Counted from the first letter of the stretch, positions 8,311 to 18,128 are shown. The stretch: 64,000 nt of DNA from Polynucleobacter sp. (GCA_024642065.1 JAHEBW010000046.1:62001-126000); one strand, 5' to 3'. Made by a program: numbers and translations. Notes: generated from the sequence alone by a model not told the origin.

Positions 8311-9819
8311 ATGGGTTCATTTGACTCTTTAATGCAAGGCTTCGCTGTTGCCTTGCAACCAATGACATTGATGTATGGTTTCATTGGTTGCCTAGTCGGC
8401 ACTCTGATTGGAGTTTTGCCTGGTATCGGCCCAGCACTGACAATCGCATTGTTATTACCTCTGACATTTAAGGTGCCTGCAACTGCGATGTTTGTTTTAT
8501 TTGCTGGTATTTACTATGGCGCGATGTACGGTGGCTCTACAACTTCTATTTTGTTAAATACTCCTGGTGAATCAGCAACTATTGTTACTTCACTAGAAGG
8601 TAACAAAATGGCCAGAAAAGGTCGCGCAGGCCCAGCCTTAGCAACGGCTGCGATTGGTAGCTTTATTGCTGGCACCATCGGCACGATTGCACTAACATTT
8701 TTTGCGCCAATGGTAGTTGATGTTGCTTTAGCTTTTGGCCCAGCTGAATATTTCAGCTTGATGGTTCTTGCGCTCATCATGGTTTCAGCCGTACTTGGTA
8801 ATTCAGCATTAAGAGGTTTAATCAGCTTATTTGCTGGCTTGCTTTTTGGCTTGGTTGGTATTGATTTACAAACAGGTCAGGCACGATTTACTTTTGGTCA
8901 GCCAGAGCTTTTGGATGGCATTGAGGTCACTATTGCAGCTGTTGGTTTATTTGCGATTGGTGAAGCTCTATACCTAGCGTGGCAAGGCAAAGAAAATAAA
9001 AACTCAGAAGTGCTAAAAGTATCTGGCAGCTTGTGGTTGAGTAAAGAGGATTGGAAGCGTTCTTGGAAGCCATGGATAAGAGGAGCTTTCTTTGGTTTCC
9101 CAGTTGGTGCTATGCCTGCTGGCGGCGCAGAATTACCAACATTGCTGTCTTATTACACCGAAAAGAAACTGTCTAAAAATCCTGAAGAATTTGGACATGG
9201 TGCTATTGAGGGTGTAGCTGGTCCAGAGGCCGCCAACAACGCTTCTGCAGCCGGTGTATTGATGCCGCTACTGACATTAGGCATTCCAACATCAGCAACT
9301 GCTGCGATCATTTTGTCTGCCTTTGAATCTTACGGCATTCAAGTGGGACCGCAGTTATTTACTCAGCAGAGTGGTTTGGTTTGGACTCTCATTGCTAGTT
9401 TGTATATCGGTAACGTGATTCTTCTTGTTCTGAACTTACCTTTGGTGGGCTTGTGGGTGAAGCTACTCAAAATTCCTCCGCCATGGTTATATGCCGGCAT
9501 CATTGTTATTTCATCGGCAGGTGTTTATGGCTCAGGTAACTCAGCATTTGATGTGGGCTTGCTCTTCTTCTTTGGTTTGCTAGGTTTTGTGATGCGGCGC
9601 TTTGACTTCCCTGCTGCTCCAATGATCATTGGTTTGATCTTGGGCCCGATGGCAGAGCAATCCATGCGTCAAGCGATGACCATTAGTCAAGGACAGTGGA
9701 GCACCTTCTTTACTCGACCAATTTCAGGTTCCATTATGTTCATTGCGGTGGCATTGTTAGTGATTCCACCAATCATCAAGATGATCAAAATTAAACGTGT
9801 TGGTCACGTTCTAAGATAA
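8311..9819 (+). CDS. tctA: tripartite tricarboxylate transporter large membrane subunit TctA
   Basis: Membrane protein of 502 residues, the standard TctA length, with a dozen hydrophobic segments. Two family-specific glycine-rich re-entrant motifs are visible: [20 protein letters not shown] near residues 33-52, and a matching second-half segment with [32 protein letters not shown] is another hallmark. It forms the transport path for tricarboxylates with TctB. The operon ends in a strong terminator at 9872-9909. Confidence 0.93.
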   Translation: MGSFDSLMQGFAVALQPMTLMYGFIGCLVGTLIGVLPGIGPALTIALLLPLTFKVPATAMFVLFAGIYYGAMYGGSTTSILLNTPGESATIVTSLEGNKMARKGRAGPALATAAIGSFIAGTIGTIALTFFAPMVVDVALAFGPAEYFSLMVLALIMVSAVLGNSALRGLISLFAGLLFGLVGIDLQTGQARFTFGQPELLDGIEVTIAAVGLFAIGEALYLAWQGKENKNSEVLKVSGSLWLSKEDWKRSWKPWIRGAFFGFPVGAMPAGGAELPTLLSYYTEKKLSKNPEEFGHGAIEGVAGPEAANNASAAGVLMPLLTLGIPTSATAAIILSAFESYGIQVGPQLFTQQSGLVWTLIASLYIGNVILLVLNLPLVGLWVKLLKIPPPWLYAGIIVISSAGVYGSGNSAFDVGLLFFFGLLGFVMRRFDFPAAPMIIGLILGPMAEQSMRQAMTISQGQWSTFFTRPISGSIMFIAVALLVIPPIIKMIKIKRVGHVLR

Positions 9820-9871
9820 TTTATTTTAGGTCTTGCTTGCACTGCTAATTGGGTGTTAAGCAAGTTAAGTT

Positions 9872-9909
9872 AAAGCCCTTTATGGAAAACTCATAAAGGG
9901 CTTTTTTTT
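9872..9909. terminator. strong terminator after tctA, also usable by the opposing gene
   Basis: Thirteen-base perfect stem (AAAGCCCTTTATG and its complement) with a 7-base loop, followed by eight T on the plus strand and preceded by A-rich sequence for the minus strand. It separates tctA from the convergent CoA-transferase gene, whose stop codon begins at 9908. Confidence 0.9.
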
Positions 9910-11101
9910 ATTGAATGATTTTCTTCTTGAGTAAATCGTCTATTTGAGAATCTGAGTAACCGATTTCCTCTAGCAACTCTTTCGTGTGTTCCCCCAGCTT
10001 GGGAGGATTAAGCCTGATAGGTAAGCGATTGCCGCCTAGAGTAATCGGTAATAAAGGCGTCTTTGTTGTGTTGCCCGCATTAGGACCTGAACTCATGACC
10101 ACCTCACCAAGACCTCCAGTAGCGTTTAAGTGTGGGTCATCTAATAATTCATGAGGCTTGGTGATGGGCGCATAAGGCAAGCCGTTATCTTCAAAAATAG
10201 TGGCAATCTCATTAGCCGTCTTGTCTGCAAGCAATGTTTGCAAAATGGGCATCATGACACTTCGATGCTGAACTCTTAAATTGTTAGTTGAAAAGCGTTC
10301 ATCTTGCTTCAAATCATTCAAGCCAAATGCTTTACAAAATATTTCCCACTGGCTATCTGAAACCACCGCCAAAAATATTTGCTCATCATTTTTAACTTTG
10401 AAAACATCGTAGATGCCCCAAGCGGATATTCTGCTTGGCATAGGAGATGCCGCCTTCCCAGTAGACGCATACTGCATCATGTGTTGACCAACTAACAAAA
10501 TATTGTTTTCAAAAAGAGAGGATTGAACTTCTTGCCCTATACCTGTTTGCTCTCTTTGTTTTAAGGCAGCCATGGCCCCAACCGCACCAAAGATGCCGCC
10601 CATGATGTCGTTAACTGAGCTGCCTGCTCTTAAAGGACGGCCTTCAGGGCCAGTCATGTAGGCAAGCCCACCCATCATTTGGACCACTTCATCTAAAGCT
10701 GTACGGTGGTCATAGGGGCCCGGTAAAAAGCCTTTATGCGATACATAAATAATCTTGGGATATTTTTTTGATAGCGTGCTGTAGTCAAATCCAAATTGGG
10801 CCATCATGCCCGATCTAAAATTCTCACTAATAATGTCTGCGCTAGCAATTAACTTTTCTACTAATTCTTTGCCTTCTTGAGTTTTCAGATCAACAGCAAT
10901 ACTTTTCTTATTGCGATTAAACATTGAAAAAAATCCTGCGCCAGAACCAAGTAGATCTCTTGTTCTATCGCCCTCAATCGGTTCGATCTTAATAACTTCA
11001 GCACCAAGGTCAGCTAAGACCATCCCGCAGGTTGGGCCCATCACCATGTGTGTGAACTCTACAACCCGAATCCCCTCGTAGGGCAGTGTCTGATTAGCCA
11101 T
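9908..11101 (-). CDS. family III CoA-transferase (CaiB/BaiF type)
   Basis: Enzyme of 397 residues matching the CaiB/BaiF fold: N-terminal GIRVVEFTHMVMGPTCGMVLADLGAEVIKIE split over residues 10-40, FNRNKKSIAVDL, and the catalytic Asp in GSSVNDIMGG (Asp165). Family members move CoA from an acyl-CoA (often succinyl-CoA) to an organic acid. The gene overlaps the upstream HMG-CoA-lyase-like gene by 8 bases, so the two should act in sequence: activation of a hydroxy acid to its CoA ester, then cleavage. The acid is not identifiable by eye; a citramalate-, citrate- or HMG-like compound would fit the lyase partner. Confidence 0.85.
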   Translation of the reverse strand: MANQTLPYEGIRVVEFTHMVMGPTCGMVLADLGAEVIKIEPIEGDRTRDLLGSGAGFFSMFNRNKKSIAVDLKTQEGKELVEKLIASADIISENFRSGMMAQFGFDYSTLSKKYPKIIYVSHKGFLPGPYDHRTALDEVVQMMGGLAYMTGPEGRPLRAGSSVNDIMGGIFGAVGAMAALKQREQTGIGQEVQSSLFENNILLVGQHMMQYASTGKAASPMPSRISAWGIYDVFKVKNDEQIFLAVVSDSQWEIFCKAFGLNDLKQDERFSTNNLRVQHRSVMMPILQTLLADKTANEIATIFEDNGLPYAPITKPHELLDDPHLNATGGLGEVVMSSGPNAGNTTKTPLLPITLGGNRLPIRLNPPKLGEHTKELLEEIGYSDSQIDDLLKKKIIQ

Positions 11102-12017
11102 TAATATTAAATCCCTTAGGTATGCCCGCTTCCGGGGTCATTCCATAAATTGGTTCTTGAGGTAGCGCTGCTTGAAGTATTTTTCTTGCTTCTAGTAGTT
11201 TTTCAAAATTGATACCAGTTTTAATGCCCATAGCTTCAAACATAAATACCAAATCTTCTGTCACCACATTGCCTGATGCTCCCGGTGCATAGGGGCAGCC
11301 ACCAATGCCGCCTTGAGAAGCGTCAAAAGTGCGAACACCTTCTTCATAAGCGGCTAGACAATTGGCTAAACCTAAGCCTCTCGTGTTGTGCATATGGGCA
11401 GCGCCAGCCCTAGGGCCTAATTCTTGATAGAGCTGCTTAAATAATCGTTTTACTTGCGCTGGATTGGCATACCCAGTGGTATCTGACAATCCAATCTCAT
11501 CAACACCCACAGCTGCTAGTGAAACAGCCATTGCAATGACTTCTGCTTCAGGAACAGTTCCTTGTAGAGTGCAACCAAAAGCAGTTGAAATACCTACTTC
11601 AACACTAATATGTGGAGCAACAGTATTTTTGTATTGAATAATTTCAGCCACTTGCTGAATCATTTCTTCTCGTGTTTTTCTGACGTTGGCTAGTGAATGA
11701 GCTTCGCTAGCAGATACAGGAATGGTTAACTTATCAACACCAGCACTAATAGCTGCTTGAGCTCCCTTGAGATTGGGAACTAAAGCAAGGACAGTGCCCG
11801 CCTGTAATGATTTTGCATATTTAACTACTTCTGTAGCATCCGCCATTTGAGGTAGTAAGTGAGCTGGCACAAATGAGCCAACTTCAATTTCTTCAAGTCC
11901 TGCCGCAAACAATGCTTCTAACCATTGAAATTTTTTCTCTGTCGGCATAACGCTCTTAATGGATTGCAATCCATCACGAGGGCCAACTTCACTAATGTGT
12001 ACCTGGTTAACATTCAT
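11094..12017 (-). CDS. HMG-CoA-lyase-like acyl-CoA lyase
   Basis: TIM-barrel lyase of 307 residues, the normal HMG-CoA lyase length. Motifs: EVGPRDGLQ (residues 10-18, catalytic Arg14/Asp15), GLSDTTGYANP, metal ligands His208 and His210 in AAHMHNTRG, and the signature GGIGGCPYAPGASGNV with Cys241. The family splits 3-hydroxy-3-carboxyalkyl-CoA esters to acetyl-CoA or a similar product plus an oxoacid. The pairing with a CoA-transferase, instead of leucine-degradation genes, suggests a substrate other than leucine-derived HMG-CoA. Calling it strictly mvaB would be over-precise. Confidence 0.85.
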   Translation of the reverse strand: MNVNQVHISEVGPRDGLQSIKSVMPTEKKFQWLEALFAAGLEEIEVGSFVPAHLLPQMADATEVVKYAKSLQAGTVLALVPNLKGAQAAISAGVDKLTIPVSASEAHSLANVRKTREEMIQQVAEIIQYKNTVAPHISVEVGISTAFGCTLQGTVPEAEVIAMAVSLAAVGVDEIGLSDTTGYANPAQVKRLFKQLYQELGPRAGAAHMHNTRGLGLANCLAAYEEGVRTFDASQGGIGGCPYAPGASGNVVTEDLVFMFEAMGIKTGINFEKLLEARKILQAALPQEPIYGMTPEAGIPKGFNING

Positions 12018-12064
12018 AAGCTCATTGTATAAACAATTTGCTTAGAATGTCATCGGTTAAAACC

Positions 12065-12466
12065 TTAGTTTCTGACTGCCAATCTCCCATAAACAGGGAA
12101 TGGTTTCACTGGGGTTGGTTTGCCGTGCTGATTAACTGCCACAAAGACTATTTCGCATTCGGTGGCCTTGTGAAAAGAAAAATCAGTAGGATGTGTTGAG
12201 CGTACTTCGACCTTAATTTTCATACTGGTATTACCTGTTGAAACAATGCTGGCTTCAACCTCGACCAAATCCCCAATTGAAATAGGTTTAATAAAATCAA
12301 TATTGCCAACTGAAGCGGTCACGCAATAGAGGCCTGACCAACCTGAAGCACAAACATAGGCAGCCTCATCAATCCACTTCATGACTGTGCCGCCGTGAAC
12401 TTTGCCGCCAAAATTGACTGTATTGGGTTCTGCTAAAAATCTTAGCGTTGTATTCGATCTAGACAT
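12065..12466 (-). CDS. acyl-CoA thioesterase, hotdog fold (YciA/BACH type)
   Basis: Small hotdog-fold thioesterase of 133 residues. The segment FGGKVHGGTVMKWIDEAAYVCA holds the active-site region of YciA-like enzymes (residues about 20-41), and the second strand set includes VEVEASIVSTGNTSMKIKVEV. Family role: hydrolysis of acyl-CoA esters to recover CoA. The gene lies 47 bases upstream of the lyase gene on the same strand, so it may belong to the same transcript and act as a safety valve for its CoA intermediates. A hairpin terminator upstream (12483-12507) separates it from the next receptor gene. Confidence 0.85.
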   Translation of the reverse strand: MSRSNTTLRFLAEPNTVNFGGKVHGGTVMKWIDEAAYVCASGWSGLYCVTASVGNIDFIKPISIGDLVEVEASIVSTGNTSMKIKVEVRSTHPTDFSFHKATECEIVFVAVNQHGKPTPVKPFPVYGRLAVRN

Positions 12467-12482
12467 TTTTATCCCTATGAAA

Positions 12483-12507
12483 AAAGCCTATCTAAGATAG
12501 GCTTTTC
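12483..12507 (-). terminator. intrinsic terminator of the receptor/isomerase pair
   Basis: Stem AAAAGCCTAT/ATAGGCTTTT with a 5-base loop. On the minus strand it ends in six T. It lies 23 bases past the stop of the TctC-type gene at 12530-13504. Confidence 0.8.
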
Positions 12508-12529
12508 TTGAACTGCTTTTAATAAAACA

Positions 12530-13504
12530 TTAATCAGCAGATAGTTTTGCTGTTTGAACTACTTTTTTCCACTTTGCTAAGTCATCTGCAATCAATTTCT
12601 TGAATTGCTCTGGTGTACTTGTTTCAACATCAGTACCTTGACCTTCAATTTGTGTGATCACAGCTTTCTCATTTAACACTTTGTTCATGGCAGCATTCAG
12701 TTGTTGAACAACTGCTTTAGGTGTTTTAGCTGGAGCGAACAAGCCATACCACTGAGTCACATTTACACCATTGATGCCTAATTCTTTTAATGTTGGCACG
12801 TTTGGCAATACTTGTGAGCGCTTATCGCCTGCAATCGCAACTGCAGTTAACTTGCCGCTTTTCACGTGAGGAGCACCTGTAAATAAGCTTGGGAACATGA
12901 TTTGTGTTTGGCCAGCCATCGTATCAGTTACCGCAGGTGCTGAACCTTTATAAGGAACGTGCAACATGTCGATACCTGTATTCATTTTGAATAACTCTGC
13001 AGCGAAGTGTGGTGCTGTGCCATTACCTGCTGAGGCATAACTTACTTTGCCTGAGTTAGCCTTCAAATAAGCGATCACAGACTTAGAGTCTTTCTCTTTT
13101 AAAGTACCTGATGCAACCATCAATGTTGGTGAATAACCAACCAAACCGATAGGCTCAAAGTCTTTAATAGGGTCATACTTTAATTTTTGCAAAGCTGGGT
13201 TCATGCCATGCGTCGCAACATAACCAAATAAAACAACGTGACCATCTGCTGGAGCTTTAGCTACATATTCAGCGGCAATTGCACCGTTTGCGCCTGGCTT
13301 GTTTTCAACAATCACTGTTTGACCTAGCAATGGGCCCATCTTTTGAGATAGGATGCGGGCCATAGCGTCATTGCCGCCGCCAGCAGCTGTTGGTACAACA
13401 ATAGTTACTGTTTTATTAGCAAAGCTTTGGGCTTGTGCCACATTGGTACCGATTGCTGTTAAAGCGCTAAGGGCTAATGCAGCAATTAATTTTGTTTTTG
13501 TCAT
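12530..13504 (-). CDS. TctC-type (Bug) periplasmic carboxylate receptor, Sec-exported
   Basis: Bug-family receptor of 324 residues with a Sec signal peptide ending NVAQA-Q. Family features: VTIVVPTAAGGGNDAMARIL, VIVENKPGANGAIAAEYVAKA, and GYSPTLMVA in the ligand loop. It lies 12 bases after the PrpF/GalD-like gene on the same strand, so it probably captures the substrate that enzyme handles and feeds it to the tctBA channel at 7838-9819, since no membrane subunits accompany it. Orphan Bug receptors are abundant in Burkholderiales. Unlike the other two receptors in this window it lacks a twin-arginine motif. Confidence 0.9.
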   Translation of the reverse strand: MTKTKLIAALALSALTAIGTNVAQAQSFANKTVTIVVPTAAGGGNDAMARILSQKMGPLLGQTVIVENKPGANGAIAAEYVAKAPADGHVVLFGYVATHGMNPALQKLKYDPIKDFEPIGLVGYSPTLMVASGTLKEKDSKSVIAYLKANSGKVSYASAGNGTAPHFAAELFKMNTGIDMLHVPYKGSAPAVTDTMAGQTQIMFPSLFTGAPHVKSGKLTAVAIAGDKRSQVLPNVPTLKELGINGVNVTQWYGLFAPAKTPKAVVQQLNAAMNKVLNEKAVITQIEGQGTDVETSTPEQFKKLIADDLAKWKKVVQTAKLSAD

Positions 13505-13516
13505 TTCTACTTTCTC

Positions 13517-14590
13517 CTAATTAACTTTTGGGGGAATAACTAAATCACCTTGCATGATTTTTCTAACAGTTCTTACAACTGATGCTCTTTCAAGAGCAAT
13601 TTCACCTTCATTCAACTTAACCTTTAACGCGATCTGAATTTTTCCTGAAGGATGGCAAATATTCACCACGTGATCACCTGGGGGAATATCTGATTTATTG
13701 GCCACAGTTCCCGGTAGTACGAAGGCGCTTGCTAAACCGATCGCGCCAGTAACTGCATGGGATGTATGACATTTCTTAGGTGTGAAATATCGTGAGTGGA
13801 TAGCAAGTTCATCATCATGCTTGCCTAATAAAACTGGTTTTGGAATAACGCTATCGGTTACATCGCCTAAGCCCATTAATTGACCAGCCTTTAAACGAAT
13901 GTCATTCAAACGATCAATAAGTCCTGGGTGGGCATCAAGATCAGCAGATGTTTCAGTTCCTTTTAAACCCATCGCTTCTGCGCGCATCATCACCATCGGC
14001 ATGGCAGCATCAATGCAAGTTACTTCAATGCCATCAATCACATCAACTCGATTACCAGTTGGGAATACTTTTCCAGTAACAGCGCCCCATGCATCTAAGA
14101 AACTTAAGTAAACGGGCGCACCAGTTCCGGGAACGCCATCAATAGCTACATCACCGTCATAGATGACTTTGCCATTGTTAGTTTTAACGATGACATCGAT
14201 TCGAGCATTGGTGTTGACATTAAATACGCGTACCAGCGTTTCACCTTCAACAGGAGAAACCAAACCTTGTTCTATTGCAAACGGACCAACACCGGCCAAC
14301 ATGTTTCCACAGTTAGGGCGGGTATCAACCACGGCTTCCGCCACGCCCACCTGAGCAAACAAATAATCAACATCACAATCGTCACGATCTGATTTTGAAA
14401 CGATCGCCACCTTGCTAGTAAGAGTCGTGCCACCACCCAAACCATTGATTTGCGTTGCGTGTCCTGCACCGATGGCGCTAATTAGTACGTGGTCCCGATC
14501 TTCAATAGCTTCTGGCAACCATTCTTTTAGAAAGAATGGCCCTCTTGAGGTGCCTGCCCTCATTAATACGCAAGGTGTTGTTGTTTTCAT
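13517..14590 (-). CDS. PrpF/GalD-family isomerase (aconitate-type cis-trans isomerase or oxalomesaconate tautomerase)
   Basis: PrpF-family protein of 357 residues with the diaminopimelate-epimerase fold. The N-terminus has the PrpF hallmark PCVLMRAGTSRGPFF (residues 6-20); DTRPNCGNMLAGVGPFA holds the conserved Cys94 and an Asn-rich loop; a second half repeats the fold with NICHPSGKIQIAL. Known members isomerise 2-methylaconitate (PrpF) or tautomerise 4-oxalomesaconate (GalD). Here the neighbours are tricarboxylate genes (TcuAB, TctC receptors, LysR), so isomerisation of aconitate or a related unsaturated tricarboxylate is a reasonable reading. Without prpBC or gallate genes nearby I do not choose a symbol. 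Confidence 0.85.
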   Translation of the reverse strand: MKTTTPCVLMRAGTSRGPFFLKEWLPEAIEDRDHVLISAIGAGHATQINGLGGGTTLTSKVAIVSKSDRDDCDVDYLFAQVGVAEAVVDTRPNCGNMLAGVGPFAIEQGLVSPVEGETLVRVFNVNTNARIDVIVKTNNGKVIYDGDVAIDGVPGTGAPVYLSFLDAWGAVTGKVFPTGNRVDVIDGIEVTCIDAAMPMVMMRAEAMGLKGTETSADLDAHPGLIDRLNDIRLKAGQLMGLGDVTDSVIPKPVLLGKHDDELAIHSRYFTPKKCHTSHAVTGAIGLASAFVLPGTVANKSDIPPGDHVVNICHPSGKIQIALKVKLNEGEIALERASVVRTVRKIMQGDLVIPPKVN

Positions 14591-14642
14591 GTGTTGGAAT
14601 TATGGGCTGAGACCATCATTTTGTTAATTGCAATTTTATGAA

Positions 14643-14669
14643 TTATTATTGCGTTTAACGCATTAATAA
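14643..14669. promoter_or_regulatory. LysR-type operator between the isomerase gene and lysR
   Basis: A 27-base inverted repeat with one mismatch, arms TTATTATTGCGTT and AACGCATTAATAA. At its core is T-N11-A (14650-14662) with the palindromic GCGTTTAACGC, the standard LysR-family recognition form. It sits 13 bases before the lysR start and 53 from the isomerase start, as expected for an autoregulated divergent pair. Confidence 0.75.
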
Positions 14670-14681
14670 AAGGTGGGCTAA

Positions 14682-15587
14682 ATGAGCATCAATTTTGATC
14701 TACATGACCTGCAAGCCTTTGTGGCTGTTGCTGAATTCAAAAGTTTTCGCAAGGCTGCTGAATTCGTCAATATTTCACAGCCAGCCTTCAGCAGAAGAAT
14801 TGAAAAGTTAGAGCAATCACTTGGGGTCAAACTGATTGATCGAAATACAAGAAATATGGAGCTCACGAATGTGGGGAGAGACTTCTCTCGAAAAGCTCGA
14901 CATATTCTGGATAACTTGGATGAGGCGCTATTAAGTATTGAAGAAGTGGGCGGCGCTCGCATGGGTCAAGTTACCATCGCTTGTGTACCATCCGCTGTTT
15001 ATTACTTCTTACCTCAAGTGCTACGCCAGTACCATGCGAGTTACCCAAGAATCAAAATTAAAGTGCACGATGCCAGTGCTAATCAGGTGCTATCTGTTGT
15101 TGCCAGTGGCGAAGCAGACTTTGGTGTGAACTTTATTGGTGATGATGAGCCAGGCATTGATTTTCAAACAATTCTTGAAGAGCGCTTTGTGGCCGCGTGC
15201 AAGAAAGATCATCCATTAGCCAAAAAGAAAGTAGCTACCTGGGAAGAACTTAAAAAGTACGACTTCATGACTGTATCGAAATCATCGGGCAACAGAATGT
15301 TGCTTGATATGGCTCTCGCAGGAACAAGTGCTAAACCAGAGATAGTGTATGAAGCTCAGCACGTGACCACCTTATTAGGTTTGGTGGAGGCCGGTATGGG
15401 GATCGCTGCCGTTCCAGCACTAGCTATGCCATCTAAAGACCATGCGGTATTAGCCAGCGTGCCATTAATTAATCCAGTGGTATCAAGACGCATTGGGCTG
15501 ATTAAACGGAAAGGTAGAAGCTTTTCACCTGCTGCTGAAAGACTCTATGAGTTGTTATTAGGCTTTGATAAAAATATCAAAGCCTAA
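14682..15587 (+). CDS. LysR-family regulator of the PrpF-like/receptor genes
   Basis: LysR-family regulator of 301 residues. The N-terminal winged helix reads DLHDLQAFVAVAEFKSFRKA, and NISQPAFSRRIEKLE is the recognition helix. An effector domain follows from about residue 90. The start ATG has AAAGGTGG upstream. It is divergent from the PrpF-like gene and a good T-N11-A palindrome lies in between, so it most likely controls that pair and itself. The effector is probably a tricarboxylate, by context only. Its 3' end carries a 16-base hairpin that overlaps the stop codon. Confidence 0.9.
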   Translation: MSINFDLHDLQAFVAVAEFKSFRKAAEFVNISQPAFSRRIEKLEQSLGVKLIDRNTRNMELTNVGRDFSRKARHILDNLDEALLSIEEVGGARMGQVTIACVPSAVYYFLPQVLRQYHASYPRIKIKVHDASANQVLSVVASGEADFGVNFIGDDEPGIDFQTILEERFVAACKKDHPLAKKKVATWEELKKYDFMTVSKSSGNRMLLDMALAGTSAKPEIVYEAQHVTTLLGLVEAGMGIAAVPALAMPSKDHAVLASVPLINPVVSRRIGLIKRKGRSFSPAAERLYELLLGFDKNIKA

Positions 15588-15590
15588 TAA
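15555..15590. terminator. hairpin overlapping the lysR stop codon
   Basis: Perfect 16-base stem, arms TTATTAGGCTTTGATA and TATCAAAGCCTAATAA around AAAA. The arms encode the last residues of LysR and include its stop codon. T-tracts on either side are poor, so it may act as a 3' stabiliser or bidirectional barrier as well as a terminator toward the convergent tcuB. Confidence 0.65.
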
Positions 15591-15634
15591 TTGGTGGTTT
15601 ACCTGAAACTAAAAAGGGAAAACTGAAGACTTAA

Positions 15635-16768
15635 TTAGTCCGCGCCTAGCTTGAGGTTAGTAGGCAGTCTCTTCTCAATGGCCCACTTTAATAGAGCAAC
15701 GCCACGATAAATGCCATGCATGAATTTACCGTAAGGCATGGTGATGAAAAACGCCATCACACATCCAAGGTGAATCGATAGTGTCAAAGGCATCCAAGAA
15801 GTGTCTCTCAATGCCAAGAGTACAAGACCTGACAGTCCGGTTAACCAAAGCAAAGCGATAAATCCAACATCCATACCTTTTTGGCTTGGGTCGCCGTGTA
15901 ATGGATGTCTTCTTAATTTGAGATATAGCAATCCTGTTGGGCCGATCACTAAACCAAAACCACCTAATGTTCCCAAAATAACTGGAAGACTGAAATAAGG
16001 GTACGGTGCTGGATAAGCTAAAAAGTAATGGTAAATAGTTGCAACGGAGGTTGCTGCAAAGCAAAGTAAAAATCCGTAAAAAGTGAAGTGATGAAACACG
16101 CGTCGAATCTTGGTATATCGATCGCTTTCTTCATTACAACCTTCACCATGCCCACCATCTAAGTATTTCAAGGTAGCAATTGATGTCACTGCTTCCTGAA
16201 TGCTGTCACAAGATGTTTTTTCTAATGGTGAATTTTTAATAAATTTTGCGATGCTCATGGCCATCGCAAAAACAACAAAACCAAAAACCAAACCAAACAT
16301 CCAAACTAAAGTGTTATGTGAGAAGGCTTGGTAAAAATTACCTGTTTCTGTAGGGGCCCAAAATAATCCCCCCTTGAGATAAGCAGATAAACCTAAGAAA
16401 AATGCCAAAGCAGTAGATAACATCAATGCAATAAACAATCCATTGCGTTGATACATTTGGCCCATGGCCTGAGGCCAAGCGTAATCAATGTAAGTTGTTT
16501 TTCTAAGTGCTGCCATGCCCTTAGGAATATTGACTGCAAATTCATGCGGAGGTGCATATTGGCAGGCGTGCAAACAGGCGCCACAGTTATGACAAAGATT
16601 CGCTAAATAATGAACATCAGCTTGATTGAATTCCAAGCGTCTTGTCATGGCCGGGAATACAGCACAAAAACCTTCGCAATAACGGCAGCCATTACAAATG
16701 TGCAGCATACGAGAAACTTCTTTCTCGTTAGCCCCTAAATTCATAATTGAAAAACTAGACTCTTGCAC
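15635..16768 (-). CDS. tcuB: TcuB, iron-sulfur membrane protein of tricarballylate oxidation
   Basis: Protein of 377 residues with two cysteine clusters for 4Fe-4S centres, [11 protein letters not shown] (residues 25-35) and [11 protein letters not shown] (59-69). A membrane part with about six helices follows, with histidines that could hold haem ([15 protein letters not shown]). In Salmonella TcuB passes electrons from the FAD of TcuA to the quinone pool. I use GTG 16768: AGGAG lies 7 bases upstream, inside the end of tcuA, with which the gene overlaps by 14 bases. The next ATG (16744) would remove eight residues but has no better site. Confidence 0.88.
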   Translation of the reverse strand: MQESSFSIMNLGANEKEVSRMLHICNGCRYCEGFCAVFPAMTRRLEFNQADVHYLANLCHNCGACLHACQYAPPHEFAVNIPKGMAALRKTTYIDYAWPQAMGQMYQRNGLFIALMLSTALAFFLGLSAYLKGGLFWAPTETGNFYQAFSHNTLVWMFGLVFGFVVFAMAMSIAKFIKNSPLEKTSCDSIQEAVTSIATLKYLDGGHGEGCNEESDRYTKIRRVFHHFTFYGFLLCFAATSVATIYHYFLAYPAPYPYFSLPVILGTLGGFGLVIGPTGLLYLKLRRHPLHGDPSQKGMDVGFIALLWLTGLSGLVLLALRDTSWMPLTLSIHLGCVMAFFITMPYGKFMHGIYRGVALLKWAIEKRLPTNLKLGAD

Positions 16769-18128
16769 CTAATAACTCCTTAGCAGCAGACTCTCCTGCA
16801 ACAAGACCAAAAACTGTTCCAATGGACATTCCGATGCCAGCTAAGTAGCCTTTACCTAAAACATTGCCCGCCATAACTTCGCCCGCAGCAAATAAATTAT
16901 TGCTAGGTTGTCCACCAAATAGAATTCTGGCGTTTTCATCAATTTGAACGCCTAGATATGTAAAGGTGATACCAGGGCGTAAGGTGTAACCGTAATAAGG
17001 TGGATGATTGATCGGTTGTGCCCAGTTGGTTTTGGCAGGCTCGATACCTTGAGTTTGGCAACCATCTAAAACAGAGTGATCAAATGAACCTACTGTGCAA
17101 GCATTGTTATAGTCAGTAACAGTTTTAACAAACTCTTGAACATCTAAACCAAGACCTTCGGCCAATTCTTCTAGTGTATTGGCAACCACACCAGGGAAAA
17201 CTGGTGGCATAAAACGACCAATCGCTTTTTGATCAATGATGGAGTGAGCAATTTGATCTGGCTGGCCAGCAACTAAGCGACCCCAGATGGCATAACGCTT
17301 AGGCCAGAAATCTTCACCTTCGTCATAAAAACGCTTTGCATTTTTATTAACAACAATACCGAGTGATACACAATCAATACGTGTGCAAATACCACCATCA
17401 TATTCAGGGGCACGTGCATCAATAGCGACAGCGTGACCTTGCGTTGGATCACCAATTTGATCTGCGCCGTGCGCTAGTAAATCTTTAAGAACAACACCCA
17501 TGTTGTAACGAGTGCCACGAATCAAAAAGTTATCGGCAACAGGGCCCCAAGCTTCTCGGAGCCATTCTTTATTAGATTCAAAACCACCACTAGCTACAAC
17601 ACATGCTTTAGCTTGAATGTATTCATCACCGACATAGGCGCCATAAAAAGTGCCATCTTTGACATCTAATGAAGTGACATTGGTTTCGTAACGAATCTCA
17701 ATACCTAATTTTTCAGCGCTTCTAAAGTAGGCATTCACGAGAGCTTTGCCGCCGCCCAAGAAGAAGGCGTTTGTTCTACTTAAGTGCAATGTTCCTGATA
17801 GTGAGCCCTGAAACCGAACGCCGTGCTTCATCATCCAAGGACGACACTTCGATGACTCTCTAATAACTAATTTAGCTAACTTCTCATTAGTTAGCCCGCC
17901 CGTTACTTTGAGCAAATCTTGCCAATACTCTTCCTCTGAATAAGCTTCAGTTAGAACATCCTGAGGAGCATCGTGCATGCAGCGCAAGTTACGAGTGTGG
18001 ATGGAGTTACCGCCACGCCATTCGCGTGGGGCAGACTCCAATACCAAAACTGATAATCCAGCTTCACGGGCTTTGATGGCAGCACACAAAGCTGCATTAC
18101 CACCACCAATTACTAATAAGTCATACAT
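16755..18128 (-). CDS. tcuA: TcuA, FAD-dependent tricarballylate dehydrogenase
   Basis: Flavoprotein of 457 residues, close to the family length. The N-terminal dinucleotide fold is [19 protein letters not shown] with ESAP at the second strand. The TcuA-specific segment [16 protein letters not shown] and the C-terminal [20 protein letters not shown] place it in the fumarate-reductase/TcuA family. Reaction in Salmonella: tricarballylate to cis-aconitate, which then enters the citric acid cycle. It lies 2 bases after a TctC-type receptor gene, which here replaces the TcuC permease. Confidence 0.88.
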   Translation of the reverse strand: MYDLLVIGGGNAALCAAIKAREAGLSVLVLESAPREWRGGNSIHTRNLRCMHDAPQDVLTEAYSEEEYWQDLLKVTGGLTNEKLAKLVIRESSKCRPWMMKHGVRFQGSLSGTLHLSRTNAFFLGGGKALVNAYFRSAEKLGIEIRYETNVTSLDVKDGTFYGAYVGDEYIQAKACVVASGGFESNKEWLREAWGPVADNFLIRGTRYNMGVVLKDLLAHGADQIGDPTQGHAVAIDARAPEYDGGICTRIDCVSLGIVVNKNAKRFYDEGEDFWPKRYAIWGRLVAGQPDQIAHSIIDQKAIGRFMPPVFPGVVANTLEELAEGLGLDVQEFVKTVTDYNNACTVGSFDHSVLDGCQTQGIEPAKTNWAQPINHPPYYGYTLRPGITFTYLGVQIDENARILFGGQPSNNLFAAGEVMAGNVLGKGYLAGIGMSIGTVFGLVAGESAAKELLGARV

